A stretch of 64,000 nucleotides of DNA, from contig NZ_RJSE01000003.1 in the NCBI RefSeq assembly GCF_003725695.1, positions 692,026 through 756,025 on the forward strand. The letters run 5' to 3'. Shown here one piece after another: positions 25,501 to 34,150 of the stretch. The DNA is from Nocardioides marmoriginsengisoli (GTDB taxonomy: Bacteria > Actinomycetota > Actinomycetes > Propionibacteriales > Nocardioidaceae). Below the pieces are notes generated by a model. The model was not told the origin of the DNA and did not search any database. It worked only from the letters and a program-made list of their open reading frames with translations. The translations under genes were made by a program, and so were the position numbers. Within the stretch, counting starts at the first letter, position 1. Every line of letters starts with the position of its first letter.

Positions 25501-27420
25501 TCACGCGGCGCGGTAGTGATGGGAGGGCGTTACGCCTGCGTGAGGCAGGGAGATCAGGTGCGTTCCGCTTGCTCCATCTCGGAGGTGGCTCGCTACCAGG
25601 GAGATAAGGCTGCCCGCGACAGACGCTAGATCGGCGGCCGAGCCGTGGAAGGTGGGGAGGGAACAGCCCCGGGTCGGCACGAACTCGTCGCCTGGCCCTG
25701 GTTCGTCCCAGAAGACGCGATACGCCTCAAGCGCGGGCGCAGCCTCGACGTCTACACCCGTTTGCCGGTCGATCGCGGTGACCGGAGTTGAGCCAGTTCG
25801 CCCTGCTACGACCGCCAACCCCAGGCTCCCGGTCCGTACGTCGGTCGAAATCTGAGCCACGACGCACCTGCGGTCAGCCCGGGTTGCGACGGCGTCCAGA
25901 CGACGGGCGACGGCGGGGTTGACGGTCGCGTCGATGATGGCGTCAACTTCGGTGGCGAGCCGTTCAAGCTCGTCGTCGGTCGGTATGTGTGCTCGCTGGA
26001 TGTTGGCCTCTGGTGCGATCGCTCGAAGGCGTTCGACGAGGCGGTCTGCTTTGGCGGCACCGATGTCGGCGTCGGTGTAGTTCTGGCGAACCAGGAGACC
26101 CCCGGTGACGCGACCGTGGTCGCAGACGGTGACTTCGCGTGCGCCTGCCCGGGTGACGAACTCTGCCGCCCATGAGCCGAGCCCGCCGACTCCCCAGACG
26201 AAAATGTTCTTGCCTTCGTACTCCGAGACTGGGCGGCCGATGTCGCGTCGGGTGGTCACCTCCGGCCGTTCGTCTGATACGTAGCACCAACGCAGCGGCG
26301 TTGTACGGTCCAGCCGGGCCTGGTCGAACTCGACGACGGCGGAGCGTCGCTCTTCCGCGACAGTTCGCAGGCGATCGCAGAGCGGCGCGTCGAAGTACAC
26401 GGCGATGAGGTGCCGCGGGCCACCGTGGGGGTGCGGCACAGCGATCATCAGCAGTTGTGAGGTGCCCGGAGGCTTTCGGGCCGCGCTGGCGGCGAGCACG
26501 GCGAGCATCGCGATCGAAGGGTCGTGGCCGAGTCGGAACCGGCGTTGCGCCAGCGGCTGAGGCCGAGGGAACGGGCACCGCGGTTTCCTGCACCGAGGGT
26601 TGGACTCGGTAGCGATTTCGCCCAGGTCGCGTAGCCCGGCCACGGGCGGCTGGTGAAACCTCCACGGCAGGGCCGGGTAGCCAAGCCCGATGCGTTGGGT
26701 GAGCTCGGGCAGGTAGGCGGTACCGGCGCCGAAGGGTAGGTCGTGGTCAGGGAAGAACACGGGTACGTGTTCGTATGCGGGTTCGGCGTCCTCCCCCTCT
26801 AGCTCGCCACGTCTATCCGTTGGGCGGTCTGCTCGCAGCTCGAAGCACCACGGCGACCGGGCGACCAGCCAGGCGCTGGCGATACTTCCGCGAGGTTGTG
26901 GGAGGTCGCGGACGACGATGGGAGCGAGCTGGTTGGCGTCGCGGGTCAGGTGGGGAACTCCCCCGACGGCGTGAAAGAGCGCTTCCTTGCCGTCGAACTC
27001 GCGGTTAGCTGCTTTCGTGAGGAATCGCCACAGCCGGTTGAGGACGCCTTCGGGGCCGTCGAGGCAGTGGCCGGGCTCCCACTCGCGGCTCTCGTCGAGG
27101 TAGAGGCAGAAGACCAGGCCGGAAAGGACATGGGCGTGGCCGAGGAACCGGATGTGATCGACGAAGACCGCCGGGGGGCGTTCGTCGGTTTCCTCTACGG
27201 CGAGGGTGAACTCTTCAGCTTCACCGAGCGGCAGGCCTCCTGGGATGACGGGGATCTCGCTGGTGTCGAGCCAGAAGCGGACCTGCAGGGAGCCGGTGTC
27301 GGCGTCCTGATGCGGTTGGCCCACGACGCGGAGGATGCCGCCGGACTGGGCGGCGGATGCCTTGAGCTGTTCGAGGCATTTGGCCTGCCATGGCGTGGGT
27401 GAGAGGCGACGCCGGGTCAT
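25501..27420 (-). CDS. cap2: CBASS Cap2: E2-E1 ubiquitin-transfer-like protein
   Basis: Protein of 639 residues with the Cap2 layout. The N-terminal E2-like domain (about 1-145) has HVLSGLVFCLYLDESREWEP with candidate catalytic C105. The C-terminal E1/ThiF domain (about 395-610) has the nucleotide loop GVGGLGSW (410-417), the CDHGRVTGGLLVRQNY segment and candidate catalytic C586 in RGCSLPTFHGSAAD. Cap2 conjugates the C-terminus of the CD-NTase to cell targets and so primes it. It starts eight bases after the CD-NTase stop. The usual deconjugase Cap3 is absent downstream. Confidence 0.9.
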   Translation of the reverse strand: MTRRRLSPTPWQAKCLEQLKASAAQSGGILRVVGQPHQDADTGSLQVRFWLDTSEIPVIPGGLPLGEAEEFTLAVEETDERPPAVFVDHIRFLGHAHVLSGLVFCLYLDESREWEPGHCLDGPEGVLNRLWRFLTKAANREFDGKEALFHAVGGVPHLTRDANQLAPIVVRDLPQPRGSIASAWLVARSPWCFELRADRPTDRRGELEGEDAEPAYEHVPVFFPDHDLPFGAGTAYLPELTQRIGLGYPALPWRFHQPPVAGLRDLGEIATESNPRCRKPRCPFPRPQPLAQRRFRLGHDPSIAMLAVLAASAARKPPGTSQLLMIAVPHPHGGPRHLIAVYFDAPLCDRLRTVAEERRSAVVEFDQARLDRTTPLRWCYVSDERPEVTTRRDIGRPVSEYEGKNIFVWGVGGLGSWAAEFVTRAGAREVTVCDHGRVTGGLLVRQNYTDADIGAAKADRLVERLRAIAPEANIQRAHIPTDDELERLATEVDAIIDATVNPAVARRLDAVATRADRRCVVAQISTDVRTGSLGLAVVAGRTGSTPVTAIDRQTGVDVEAAPALEAYRVFWDEPGPGDEFVPTRGCSLPTFHGSAADLASVAGSLISLVASHLRDGASGTHLISLPHAGVTPSHHYRAA

Positions 27421-27428
27421 CGTGGCGG

Positions 27429-28442
27429 TTACCCGGCCCGACCGCTGCGGGTGGACGTGAGCTCGGTTCCAGCTGCTCCTGCCCCGGCGCCGGTGGCCGG
27501 GAACTTGCTGCTGTTGGACCCGGCGTCGCTCGGCCCAAAGGAGTCGCCGAACAGCTCGCGCCACTTCTCGGTGCTGTCGGACCACGACGTGTTGGTGTTG
27601 ATGGCGGCGTCGACCAGGTCCGCCACGGTCTGGATGTCGCGGCGGAAGTCGTCGTACTCGGACTGGAGCCACCGACGGGTGAAGGAGGTCGACGAGTTGG
27701 GTGAGGGGTCGTCGACCTCAGGGCGGATCGACTGGTAGCGCACCCAGTCGGCGAGGTCGGTGGCGATCCGGTGCAGGGCGCGGGAGACGTTGTCGTAGCA
27801 GCCCGGGTGGATGCGTGCCGTCTCGTCGGTGATCAGGTTGCCGACGATGGTGGTCAGGATGACTGACTTGGTTTCGCTGTAGTAGCCGCGGTGGTCGCGG
27901 ACGTACTTCAGCAGCCGCAGGACGAGCTTCATGTTGCCCTTGGCGATCGCGTTCTTGTCCTTGACCCACTGGGTGAAGCCGTCGGGGTCGGTCTCCTCCC
28001 AGCCGTTGGTGTCGGTGTTGAGGATGCACTGGCCCTCGGGGTCGCGGTTGACGTAGGGGACGACGTCGACGTGCATGTCGTTGGCGTAGGTGACTCGAAC
28101 ACACCGGTTCTTCGCTTCGGCGGGAGTGTTGATGGACTGGGCCTCGACGTAGGCCTCCAGCGCGGCCAGGACGGGGGCCTGGTAGTCCGCGGGGCTCCAG
28201 CCGTCGTGCTCCTCGAGCTCGAGCATGAAGTCGGCGTCGAACTCCGCGTCTTCGGCGGGGTTGATGATGGTGCGCTGCGCCCAGGAACCCTGCTTCTTCA
28301 TGCCGAGGACTCGGGTGCCGAGGTCGGCCGCCTTGAGCGCAGTGAAGATGCGTTCGACGCGGGCGTCGAGGTGGTCGAGCTTGGACTGGGGAAGGTTGAC
28401 GACGTCCTTGAGGAAGTCGTTGAAGTGGCTGGTCTGCTCCAT
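27429..28442 (-). CDS. CBASS CD-NTase (cGAS-like nucleotidyltransferase)
   Basis: Protein of 337 residues making a cyclic oligonucleotide signal on phage infection. The Pol-beta-like motif is GS at 52-53 (QGSWAQRTI), with metal-binding D69 and D71 in EFDADFML and a third D126 in MHVDVVPY. Residues 280-337 form a Ser/Gly/Ala-rich flexible tail ending in glycine, suited to transfer by Cap2. It lies 14 bases after the patatin gene and 8 before Cap2. The product is unknown. Patatin effectors of known systems respond to 3',3'-cGAMP. Confidence 0.92.
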   Translation of the reverse strand: MEQTSHFNDFLKDVVNLPQSKLDHLDARVERIFTALKAADLGTRVLGMKKQGSWAQRTIINPAEDAEFDADFMLELEEHDGWSPADYQAPVLAALEAYVEAQSINTPAEAKNRCVRVTYANDMHVDVVPYVNRDPEGQCILNTDTNGWEETDPDGFTQWVKDKNAIAKGNMKLVLRLLKYVRDHRGYYSETKSVILTTIVGNLITDETARIHPGCYDNVSRALHRIATDLADWVRYQSIRPEVDDPSPNSSTSFTRRWLQSEYDDFRRDIQTVADLVDAAINTNTSWSDSTEKWRELFGDSFGPSDAGSNSSKFPATGAGAGAAGTELTSTRSGRAG

Positions 28443-28456
28443 TGCGAGACCACCTC

Positions 28457-29467
28457 CTACTGGTTGGGGTTCGGGGGTACGGCCGCCCGGTTGGCAGGTT
28501 CGTACGCGGGAGCGTGGTGGGCGGTGAACTTCTCGCGGACCTCAGGGGTGAGGTTGCGGCTGACGCTGCTGGCGAAGGATGCGACCTTGTTCGGGTCGAT
28601 GCGGTCCAGGGCGAATAGCTTTGATGGGACGTTCGCGTCGAGGCGGACGAAGTTGTCGAAGCCGATGAGGTGGTGTGCGAGGCCGACGGTGCTTGCGCTG
28701 CCCGCGCTGAGCACCAGAGGTACAGCCTTCAGGCCCCATCGGGCGATGCCTGCGGTGTTGAGCTTGTCGTTGTGGTTGACGAAAGGCGTCATCGTGCCGA
28801 TGTTCAGCACGCGGATCTTGTCCTGAGGAACTCCGAGCATGCTGGCGGCTTCGGCGATGGCGAGGACTGATGGGTTGTTCGCGAAGACTCCCCCGTCGAC
28901 GAGCTGGCAGCCGTCGACGTTCGCCGCTGCGAAGTAGGTCGGGGCGGCCGAGGTCGCCAAGGCGACGTCGACCATGGGGATACGGCCGTCCCGGGTCAGC
29001 CGCGGGCTGTGGGGTGTCTTGAAGAGGTGAACTTCGCCGCTGCGGAGGTCCCAGGACGGGATGAGGAGCCGCTTCGAGGATTCGGCGAGCACCCGGTCGC
29101 CCAGGACGGACTCGAGTGCCGTCCGGAGCGAGGAGGAGGAGTAGGCGGGGTTCGAGATGCGGCTCGGTCGTAGGACGAACTGCCTGCGGCGTGGGAAGAC
29201 CTGGTTGACGAGTTGGAGGTACTGCTCGGCGATCTCTGCGGGCCTGAGGCCGGCTCCGAGCCCCAGGGCGACAATGCCGCCGGCGGAGGTGCCTGCGATG
29301 AGGTCGAAGTGGTCGGTGATCGTCACGCCGAGGTCTTCCTCGATGCGAGCGAGCACGTGGGCGGTGAAGAGGGCCTTCGCGCCGCCACCGTCGAGAGCGA
29401 GAATCTGGAAGACCTCGCCGTCGAAGGGCTCGGGCGTCGGACCAGCCGAGGAGTAGGTCGAAGCCAT
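28457..29467 (-). CDS. capV: CBASS effector: patatin-like phospholipase (CapV type)
   Basis: Protein of 336 residues from ATG with AAGGAG six bases upstream. Patatin features: oxyanion loop LALDGGGAKALF (DGGG at 26-29), nucleophile S61 in GTSAGG, and catalytic D191 in DGGVFANNP. On binding the cyclic dinucleotide, CapV enzymes degrade membrane phospholipids and kill the infected cell. It is the first gene of the CBASS operon, and its start codon overlaps the stop of a doubtful upstream 91-codon frame (TGATG). Confidence 0.92.
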   Translation of the reverse strand: MASTYSSAGPTPEPFDGEVFQILALDGGGAKALFTAHVLARIEEDLGVTITDHFDLIAGTSAGGIVALGLGAGLRPAEIAEQYLQLVNQVFPRRRQFVLRPSRISNPAYSSSSLRTALESVLGDRVLAESSKRLLIPSWDLRSGEVHLFKTPHSPRLTRDGRIPMVDVALATSAAPTYFAAANVDGCQLVDGGVFANNPSVLAIAEAASMLGVPQDKIRVLNIGTMTPFVNHNDKLNTAGIARWGLKAVPLVLSAGSASTVGLAHHLIGFDNFVRLDANVPSKLFALDRIDPNKVASFASSVSRNLTPEVREKFTAHHAPAYEPANRAAVPPNPNQ

Positions 29468-29604
29468 CACTGCTCCTTGAGGTCGGTCGACGGGAGGGTC
29501 ATCAAGGTACGAACAGGCTCCGACAGTTCCCATGCGTGGCGGTGGGCCTGATGCCGTTCGAGTCGCGGGCTGCCGAAAGCTCCGCAAGGGCTGAGAAGCG
29601 AAGG

Positions 29605-29636
29605 GGCCCGCGTACCCCTGGTCGGGTGCGCGGGCC
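29605..29636. other. Hairpin upstream of the CBASS operon
   Basis: GGCCCGCG (29605-29612) and CGCGGGCC (29629-29636) form a perfect eight-base stem, with a possible inner ACCC/GGGT extension. On the minus strand it lies in the region ahead of the patatin gene and could be a leader structure or a plus-strand terminator. Confidence 0.45.
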
Positions 29637-29797
29637 TGTTGTTCGAGTTCGGGCTCGAGTGTCGATGCGACTCCGAAGTGCACTCGTGTGCCGGGTAGGC
29701 CGTGGCCCGGGTCGGCTGGTGCGTGCAGTTCTCGTTGTTCATCGTCTTGCTCCGTCTCGGGTGGACTGGTCGACCGTTCTTGCTTCGACCCGCCCCG

Positions 29798-29841
29798 GGT
29801 GTGGTGTCCCCTCACCGAGAGGGGTGAGGGGACACCACACC
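29798..29841 (-). terminator. Large hairpin terminator after nrdJ
   Basis: Arms 29798-29816 and 29823-29841 are perfect complements over 19 bases (GTGTGGTGTCCCCTCACC core) with a six-base loop GAGAGG. It lies about 80 bases past the nrdJ stop. There is no T-tract, as is common for high-GC terminators. Confidence 0.65.
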
Positions 29842-29921
29842 GTGGTTACTTCTGTCCTGCTCTTACTTCGACTGTCCTCTTGTTACTGCGCGGTCAGGGG
29901 ATACGAAACCGATGGTTATCG

Positions 29922-32810
29922 TCAGCTGCAGCCCGAGGTCGAGCCACACCCCTCGCACACGTAGCAGCTACCAGCAGGCCGCATCTTCGTCCCGCACGTC
30001 ATGCAGAGCGGGCTGTCCACGGCGGTACCCGTGATCTTCTCCAGCAGCTCAGCACTCGTGTGCGCCTCGGCCGGCGCGGGGCGCTCGAGGTTGATCACCG
30101 GGTCGGCCTTGACCTGGGCGGCCAGGGTCGGCAGCTCGCTGGTCTCGACGACCTCGACCTCGTGCGAGATCAGCTCCTCGGCGGAGCCGGTCTCCTCGAT
30201 CGGCTCGTACGACCCCGTCTCCAGGTGACGCTGACGCTCGTCGGCGGAGAAGATGCCGAGCTCGGAGCGCTCGTCGAAGGACAGGTAGTCCAGGGCCAGG
30301 CGGCGGAAGACGTAGTCCATCAGGGACTGGGCCATCCGGACGTCCGGGTCATCCGTCATGCCGGAGGGCTCGAACCGCAGGTTGGTGAACTTGGAGACGT
30401 AGGTCTCCAGCGGGACGCCGTACTGCAGGCCGATCGACACGGCGATCGAGAAGGCGTCCATCACGCCGGCCAGGGTCGAGCCCTGCTTGCCGAGCTTGAG
30501 GAAGACCTCGCCGAGCTCGCCGTCGTCGTGGGCGCCGGAGGTCATGTAGCCCTCGGCACCGCCGACCGTGAAGCTCGTCGTCCGGGAGACGCGGCTCTTC
30601 GGGAGGCGCTTGCGGAACGGCTTGTGGATCTCGACGACCTGCACGGCCTCGGCCGGGGCCGAGCCGTCCTGGAGCGCCTGGTCGGCCTTCGCCGAGTCCG
30701 ACTTGCCGTCGGACAGCGGCTGACCGACCTTGCAGTTGTCGCGGTAGACGGCCGTCGCCTTGAGGCCCAGCTTCCACGACTGCAGGTAGATGTCCTCGAT
30801 CTCCTCGACCGTGGCGCTCTCCGGCAGGTTGACCGTCTTGGAGATCGCGCCGGACAGGAACGGCTGGCAGGCCGCCATCATCCGGACGTGGCCCATCGGC
30901 TTCAGCGCCCGGGCGCCCATCGCGGTGTCGAAGATCTCGTAGTGCTCGAGCTTCAGGCCCGGCGCGTCGATGACGTGACCGTTTTCGGCGATGAAGTCGA
31001 CGATCGCCTCGACCTGCTCCTCCTGGTAACCCAGCTTGCGCAGCGCCCGCGGGATCGTCTGGTTCACGATCTGCATCGAGCCGCCGCCGACGAGCTTCTT
31101 GAACTTGACCAGCGAGAAGTCCGGCTCGATGCCGGTGGTGTCGCAGTCCATCATGAAGCCGATGGTGCCGGTCGGCGCGAGCACGCTCGCCTGCGCGTTG
31201 CGGAAGCCGTTCTTCTCACCGATCTTCAGCACGTCCGCCCAGGCCTTGGTGGCCAGCTTGTGGACCTGGCTGTCCGAGACGCCCAGCGTCCGGACGATGT
31301 CGTTCGCGGCCTGGTGCTTGCGCATGACCCGCTTGTGGGCCTCCGCGTTGCGGGCGTAGCCGGCGTACGGGCCGACGACGCCGGCCAGCTCGGCGGAGCG
31401 CTTGTACGAGACACCGGTCATCAGCGAGGTGATGGTGCCGGCCATTGCGCGGCCACCCTCGGAGTCGTACCCGAGGCCCATCGCCATCAGCAGGGCGCCG
31501 AGGTTGGCGTACCCGATGCCGAGCTGGCGGTAGTCCCGGGTGGTCTTGCCGATCGGCTCGGTCGGGAAGTCGGCGAAGCAGATCGAGATGTCCATCGCGG
31601 TGATGATCAGCTCGACGGCCTTCGCGAACAGCGGCGCGTCGAAGGTGTCGTCGTCCTTGAGGAACTTCAGCAGGTTCAGCGACGCCAGGTTGCACGAGGA
31701 GTTGTCCAGCGACATGTACTCCGAGCACGGGTTCGACGCGGTGATCCGGCCCGTCTCCGGGTTGGTGTGCCAGTCGTTGATCGTGTCGTCGTACTGCAGG
31801 CCCGGGTCGGCGCAGGCCCAGGCGGCCTGGCTGATCTTGGTGAACAGCTCCCGCGCGTCGACGGTCTCGATGACCTCGCCGGTGCTGCGCGAGCGCAGGC
31901 CGAACTCGGTGCCGTCCTCGACCGCGCGCATGAACTCGTCGTTGACGCGGACCGAGTTGTTGGCGTTCTGGTACTGCACGGAGGTGATGTCGGCGCCGCC
32001 GAGGTCCATGTCGAACCCGGCGTCACGCAGGGCCCGGATCTTGTCCTCCTCCTTGGCCTTGGTCATCACGAACTCTTCGATGTCCGGGTGGTCGACGTCG
32101 AGGACGACCATCTTGGCCGCACGACGCGTCGCGCCACCGGACTTGATGGTGCCCGCGGACGCGTCCGCACCGCGCATGAAGGAGACCGGGCCCGACGCCG
32201 TGCCACCGGAGCTCAGCAGCTCCTTGGAGGAACGGATCCGCGACAGGTTCAGGCCGGCACCGGAGCCGCCCTTGAAGATGAAGCCCTCTTCCTTGTACCA
32301 GTTCAGGATCGAGTCCATCGAGTCGTCGACGGCGAGGATGAAGCACGCGGACACCTGCTGGGGAGAGGCGGTGCCGACGTTGAACCAGACCGGGGAGTTG
32401 AACGAGAAGTACTGGTGCACCAGCAGCCAGGTCAGCTCGTGCTCGAACATCTCCGCGTCCTTCACGGTCGCGAAGTAGCCGTTCTCCTGACCGGCCTTCG
32501 TGTAGGTCAGGACGATCCGGTCGATGAGCTGACGCAGGCTCCACTCGCGGACGTCGGTGCCGAGCGCGCCACGGAAGTACTTCGTGGTCACGATCGTGGA
32601 GGCGTTGACGCTCCAGAAGTCGGGGTACTCGACGCCGCGCTGCTCGAAGACGGTCTCGCCGGTCTTCCAGTTGGTCTGGACGACGTCACGACGCTCCCAG
32701 TTGAGCTCGTCGTACGGGTGCACGCCCTCGGAGCTGAAGACTCGCTCGATCTTCAGCCCCTTGGCCCGCCGTGCCTGGGTCTTGCTGGACCCGCTCACCG
32801 TCTCGGTCAT
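29922..32810 (-). CDS. nrdJ: Vitamin B12-dependent (class II) ribonucleoside-diphosphate reductase
   Basis: Enzyme of 962 residues converting ribonucleotides to deoxyribonucleotides with adenosylcobalamin, independent of oxygen. Visible features: NSPVWFNVG, the loop FKGGSGAGLNLSRIRSS, NPCSEYMSLDNSSCNLASLNL with the catalytic N-x-C-x-E set, LAPTGTIGFMMDCDTTGIEP, and a C-terminal zinc-finger-like tail CMTCG...CYVCEGCGSTSGC that re-reduces the active site. Start ATG 32810. It lies downstream of nrdR on the same strand, as in Streptomyces. No B12 riboswitch was recognised. Confidence 0.97.
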   Translation of the reverse strand: MTETVSGSSKTQARRAKGLKIERVFSSEGVHPYDELNWERRDVVQTNWKTGETVFEQRGVEYPDFWSVNASTIVTTKYFRGALGTDVREWSLRQLIDRIVLTYTKAGQENGYFATVKDAEMFEHELTWLLVHQYFSFNSPVWFNVGTASPQQVSACFILAVDDSMDSILNWYKEEGFIFKGGSGAGLNLSRIRSSKELLSSGGTASGPVSFMRGADASAGTIKSGGATRRAAKMVVLDVDHPDIEEFVMTKAKEEDKIRALRDAGFDMDLGGADITSVQYQNANNSVRVNDEFMRAVEDGTEFGLRSRSTGEVIETVDARELFTKISQAAWACADPGLQYDDTINDWHTNPETGRITASNPCSEYMSLDNSSCNLASLNLLKFLKDDDTFDAPLFAKAVELIITAMDISICFADFPTEPIGKTTRDYRQLGIGYANLGALLMAMGLGYDSEGGRAMAGTITSLMTGVSYKRSAELAGVVGPYAGYARNAEAHKRVMRKHQAANDIVRTLGVSDSQVHKLATKAWADVLKIGEKNGFRNAQASVLAPTGTIGFMMDCDTTGIEPDFSLVKFKKLVGGGSMQIVNQTIPRALRKLGYQEEQVEAIVDFIAENGHVIDAPGLKLEHYEIFDTAMGARALKPMGHVRMMAACQPFLSGAISKTVNLPESATVEEIEDIYLQSWKLGLKATAVYRDNCKVGQPLSDGKSDSAKADQALQDGSAPAEAVQVVEIHKPFRKRLPKSRVSRTTSFTVGGAEGYMTSGAHDDGELGEVFLKLGKQGSTLAGVMDAFSIAVSIGLQYGVPLETYVSKFTNLRFEPSGMTDDPDVRMAQSLMDYVFRRLALDYLSFDERSELGIFSADERQRHLETGSYEPIEETGSAEELISHEVEVVETSELPTLAAQVKADPVINLERPAPAEAHTSAELLEKITGTAVDSPLCMTCGTKMRPAGSCYVCEGCGSTSGCS

Positions 32811-32936
32811 GCGTCGTTCCCCTTTGTGTCGATCACTGGCTTGATCCCTGGATGTACGTGGTGCTGGTGGTGCTGGTGGTGCCTGAGTTGGCCGCCCGGC
32901 GCACCGCTTCCCCACGGTGCACCGGGCAGATCTGGG

Positions 32937-33440
32937 TCAGCCCGTGGGCTGAGGTTCCGGCGTCGGCTCGATGAGCTCGACGTCCGGCGGGGTCGCGCGC
33001 TCGGCGCGGAGCATCGCGATCTCGGTCTCGAAGTCGTCGGCCGACTCGAATCCGCGGTAGACGCTGGCGAAGCGGAGGTAGGCCACCTCGTCGAGCTCGC
33101 GCAGCGGGTTGAGGATCGCCAGCCCGATCTCGTGGGCCGGCACCTCCGCCCAGCCGCCGGCGCGCAGGGTGTCCTCGACGGTCTGGCCCAGCCGGGCCAG
33201 GTCGTCCTCGGAGACCGGGCGACCCTTGAGCGCCTTCCGGGCCCCGGCGATGGCCTTGTCGCGGGCGAACGGCTCGCTGGTGCCGCTGCGCTTCAGGACG
33301 GTGAGCTGCATCTGCTCGACCGTGGTGAAGCGCTTCTCGCAGGACGGGCAGGTACGACGGCGCCGGATCGCCGACCCGTCCTCGGCCACCCGCGAGTCGA
33401 GGACCCGGGTGTCGGTACTGCGGCAGAACGGGCAGTGCAC
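32937..33440 (-). CDS. nrdR: Transcriptional repressor of ribonucleotide reductase genes
   Basis: NrdR of 167 residues from GTG. The zinc ribbon is [16 protein letters not shown]...[15 protein letters not shown]. The ATP-cone follows, with [29 protein letters not shown], and senses ATP/dATP. The C-terminal tail is acidic and proline-rich. It precedes nrdJ by 126 bases, and two NrdR boxes lie in front of it, so the nrdRJ unit is probably autoregulated. Confidence 0.97.
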   Translation of the reverse strand: MHCPFCRSTDTRVLDSRVAEDGSAIRRRRTCPSCEKRFTTVEQMQLTVLKRSGTSEPFARDKAIAGARKALKGRPVSEDDLARLGQTVEDTLRAGGWAEVPAHEIGLAILNPLRELDEVAYLRFASVYRGFESADDFETEIAMLRAERATPPDVELIEPTPEPQPTG

Positions 33441-33475
33441 GACGGGTCTCCTCTCCGCTTGGTGGCCGGCTCGGT

Positions 33476-33494
33476 CATCGAGCCTGTCGAGATG
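33476..33494. repeat. 19-bp interspersed repeat, copy 4
   Basis: Reads CATCGAGCCTGTCGAGATG, identical to copy 1. It lies between the NrdR boxes and the nrdR start, in the untranslated leader. Confidence 0.75.
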
Positions 33495-33567
33495 TAAAAC
33501 ATGTGGATCCGGCTGTGGATTCCTCGGGTAAAACCCCACTTTGCTGTGGGTAACCGGGTCATCCTGT

Positions 33568-33614
33568 GGAACTAGATGTGGATAACTACATCCGTGTAAG
33601 TACTAGATGTAGGG
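33568..33614 (-). promoter_or_regulatory. Two NrdR boxes
   Basis: The motif ACTAGATGT occurs at 33571 and 33602, exactly 31 bases apart (three helical turns). NrdR boxes come in pairs with this spacing and a (C)TACATCTAGT-like half on the opposite strand. They lie upstream of nrdR and should repress nrdRJ when dATP is high. Confidence 0.65.
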
Positions 33615-33818
33615 GTAAACTTACGCCCGGGCCGTGACCTATGCAACACCGGGGGGTGAAAAGTTCTGGCGGCCTGATCGCGATGCGCAAACGTGCAGGT
33701 CAGGGCGTTGAGAGGAGTCTGATCACCGGCGTGTCGACCACTCTTCCAGCGACCACCGACACTTCGCGGGGACCCGCTCCGGCGGTGCTCCCCGGTCGGA
33801 TTGGGCCTTTCGGCCACA

Positions 33819-34139
33819 ATGTCCCGCGTGGGCAAGCACTCGGGCGATCCGGTCGAGGAGGAACAGCTGCCGCCGGACCGGCGACGGCTGCTGAAACTTG
33901 CCGCCGGGATCACCGCGACCATCGTCGCGTGGGGGTTCCTGGTCGCCGAAGCGATCGACTTCGGGTCCCAGGGACGGTCCGGTCAGGGCGAGGCGTGGGT
34001 GTTCGCGTTCTTCGCGACGCTCGGCGCGACCGCCTGCATGTTCGTGACGCTGATCCTGGTCAACAAGGTGCTCGCCACGTTGCGCGGCGAGGTACGGGTC
34101 AAGACGGTCTCCGTGCCCGGGCGGCGGGCCGCTCGCTAG
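33819..34139 (+). CDS. Small two-helix membrane protein
   Basis: Hypothetical protein of 106 residues. A charged start (HSGDPVEEEQLPPDRRRLL) precedes helix KLAAGITATIVAWGFLVAEAI and a second helix FAFFATLGATACMFVTLILV. The C-terminus is basic. The start is uncertain: ATG 33819 was chosen, but a GTG nine bases later and a TTG at 33801 are possible. The gene stands alone. Confidence 0.65.
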   Translation: MSRVGKHSGDPVEEEQLPPDRRRLLKLAAGITATIVAWGFLVAEAIDFGSQGRSGQGEAWVFAFFATLGATACMFVTLILVNKVLATLRGEVRVKTVSVPGRRAAR

Positions 34140-34150
34140 AACCCCGCGCG

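Larger units (their letters stand above)
29468..29921. other. Intergenic between CBASS operon and nrdJ
   Basis: About 450 bases with two marked hairpins (29605-29636 and 29798-29841). It must hold the CBASS promoter, but no clear -35/-10 pair was found. A 91-codon minus frame (29467-29742) with a CGGAG site touches the patatin start. Its His/Pro/Arg-rich product has no coding look. Confidence 0.5.

Noticed and set aside
32811-32936. Possible B12 riboswitch between nrdR and nrdJ
   Set aside because: Only 126 bases, no B12-box-like sequence and no fold recognised. The tract mostly holds a small GGTGCTGGT repeat.
29688-33497. A 1,269-codon open frame on the plus strand
   Set aside because: It is antisense to nrdJ and nrdR, whose products are unmistakable. 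Long antisense frames are usual in DNA this rich in GC.
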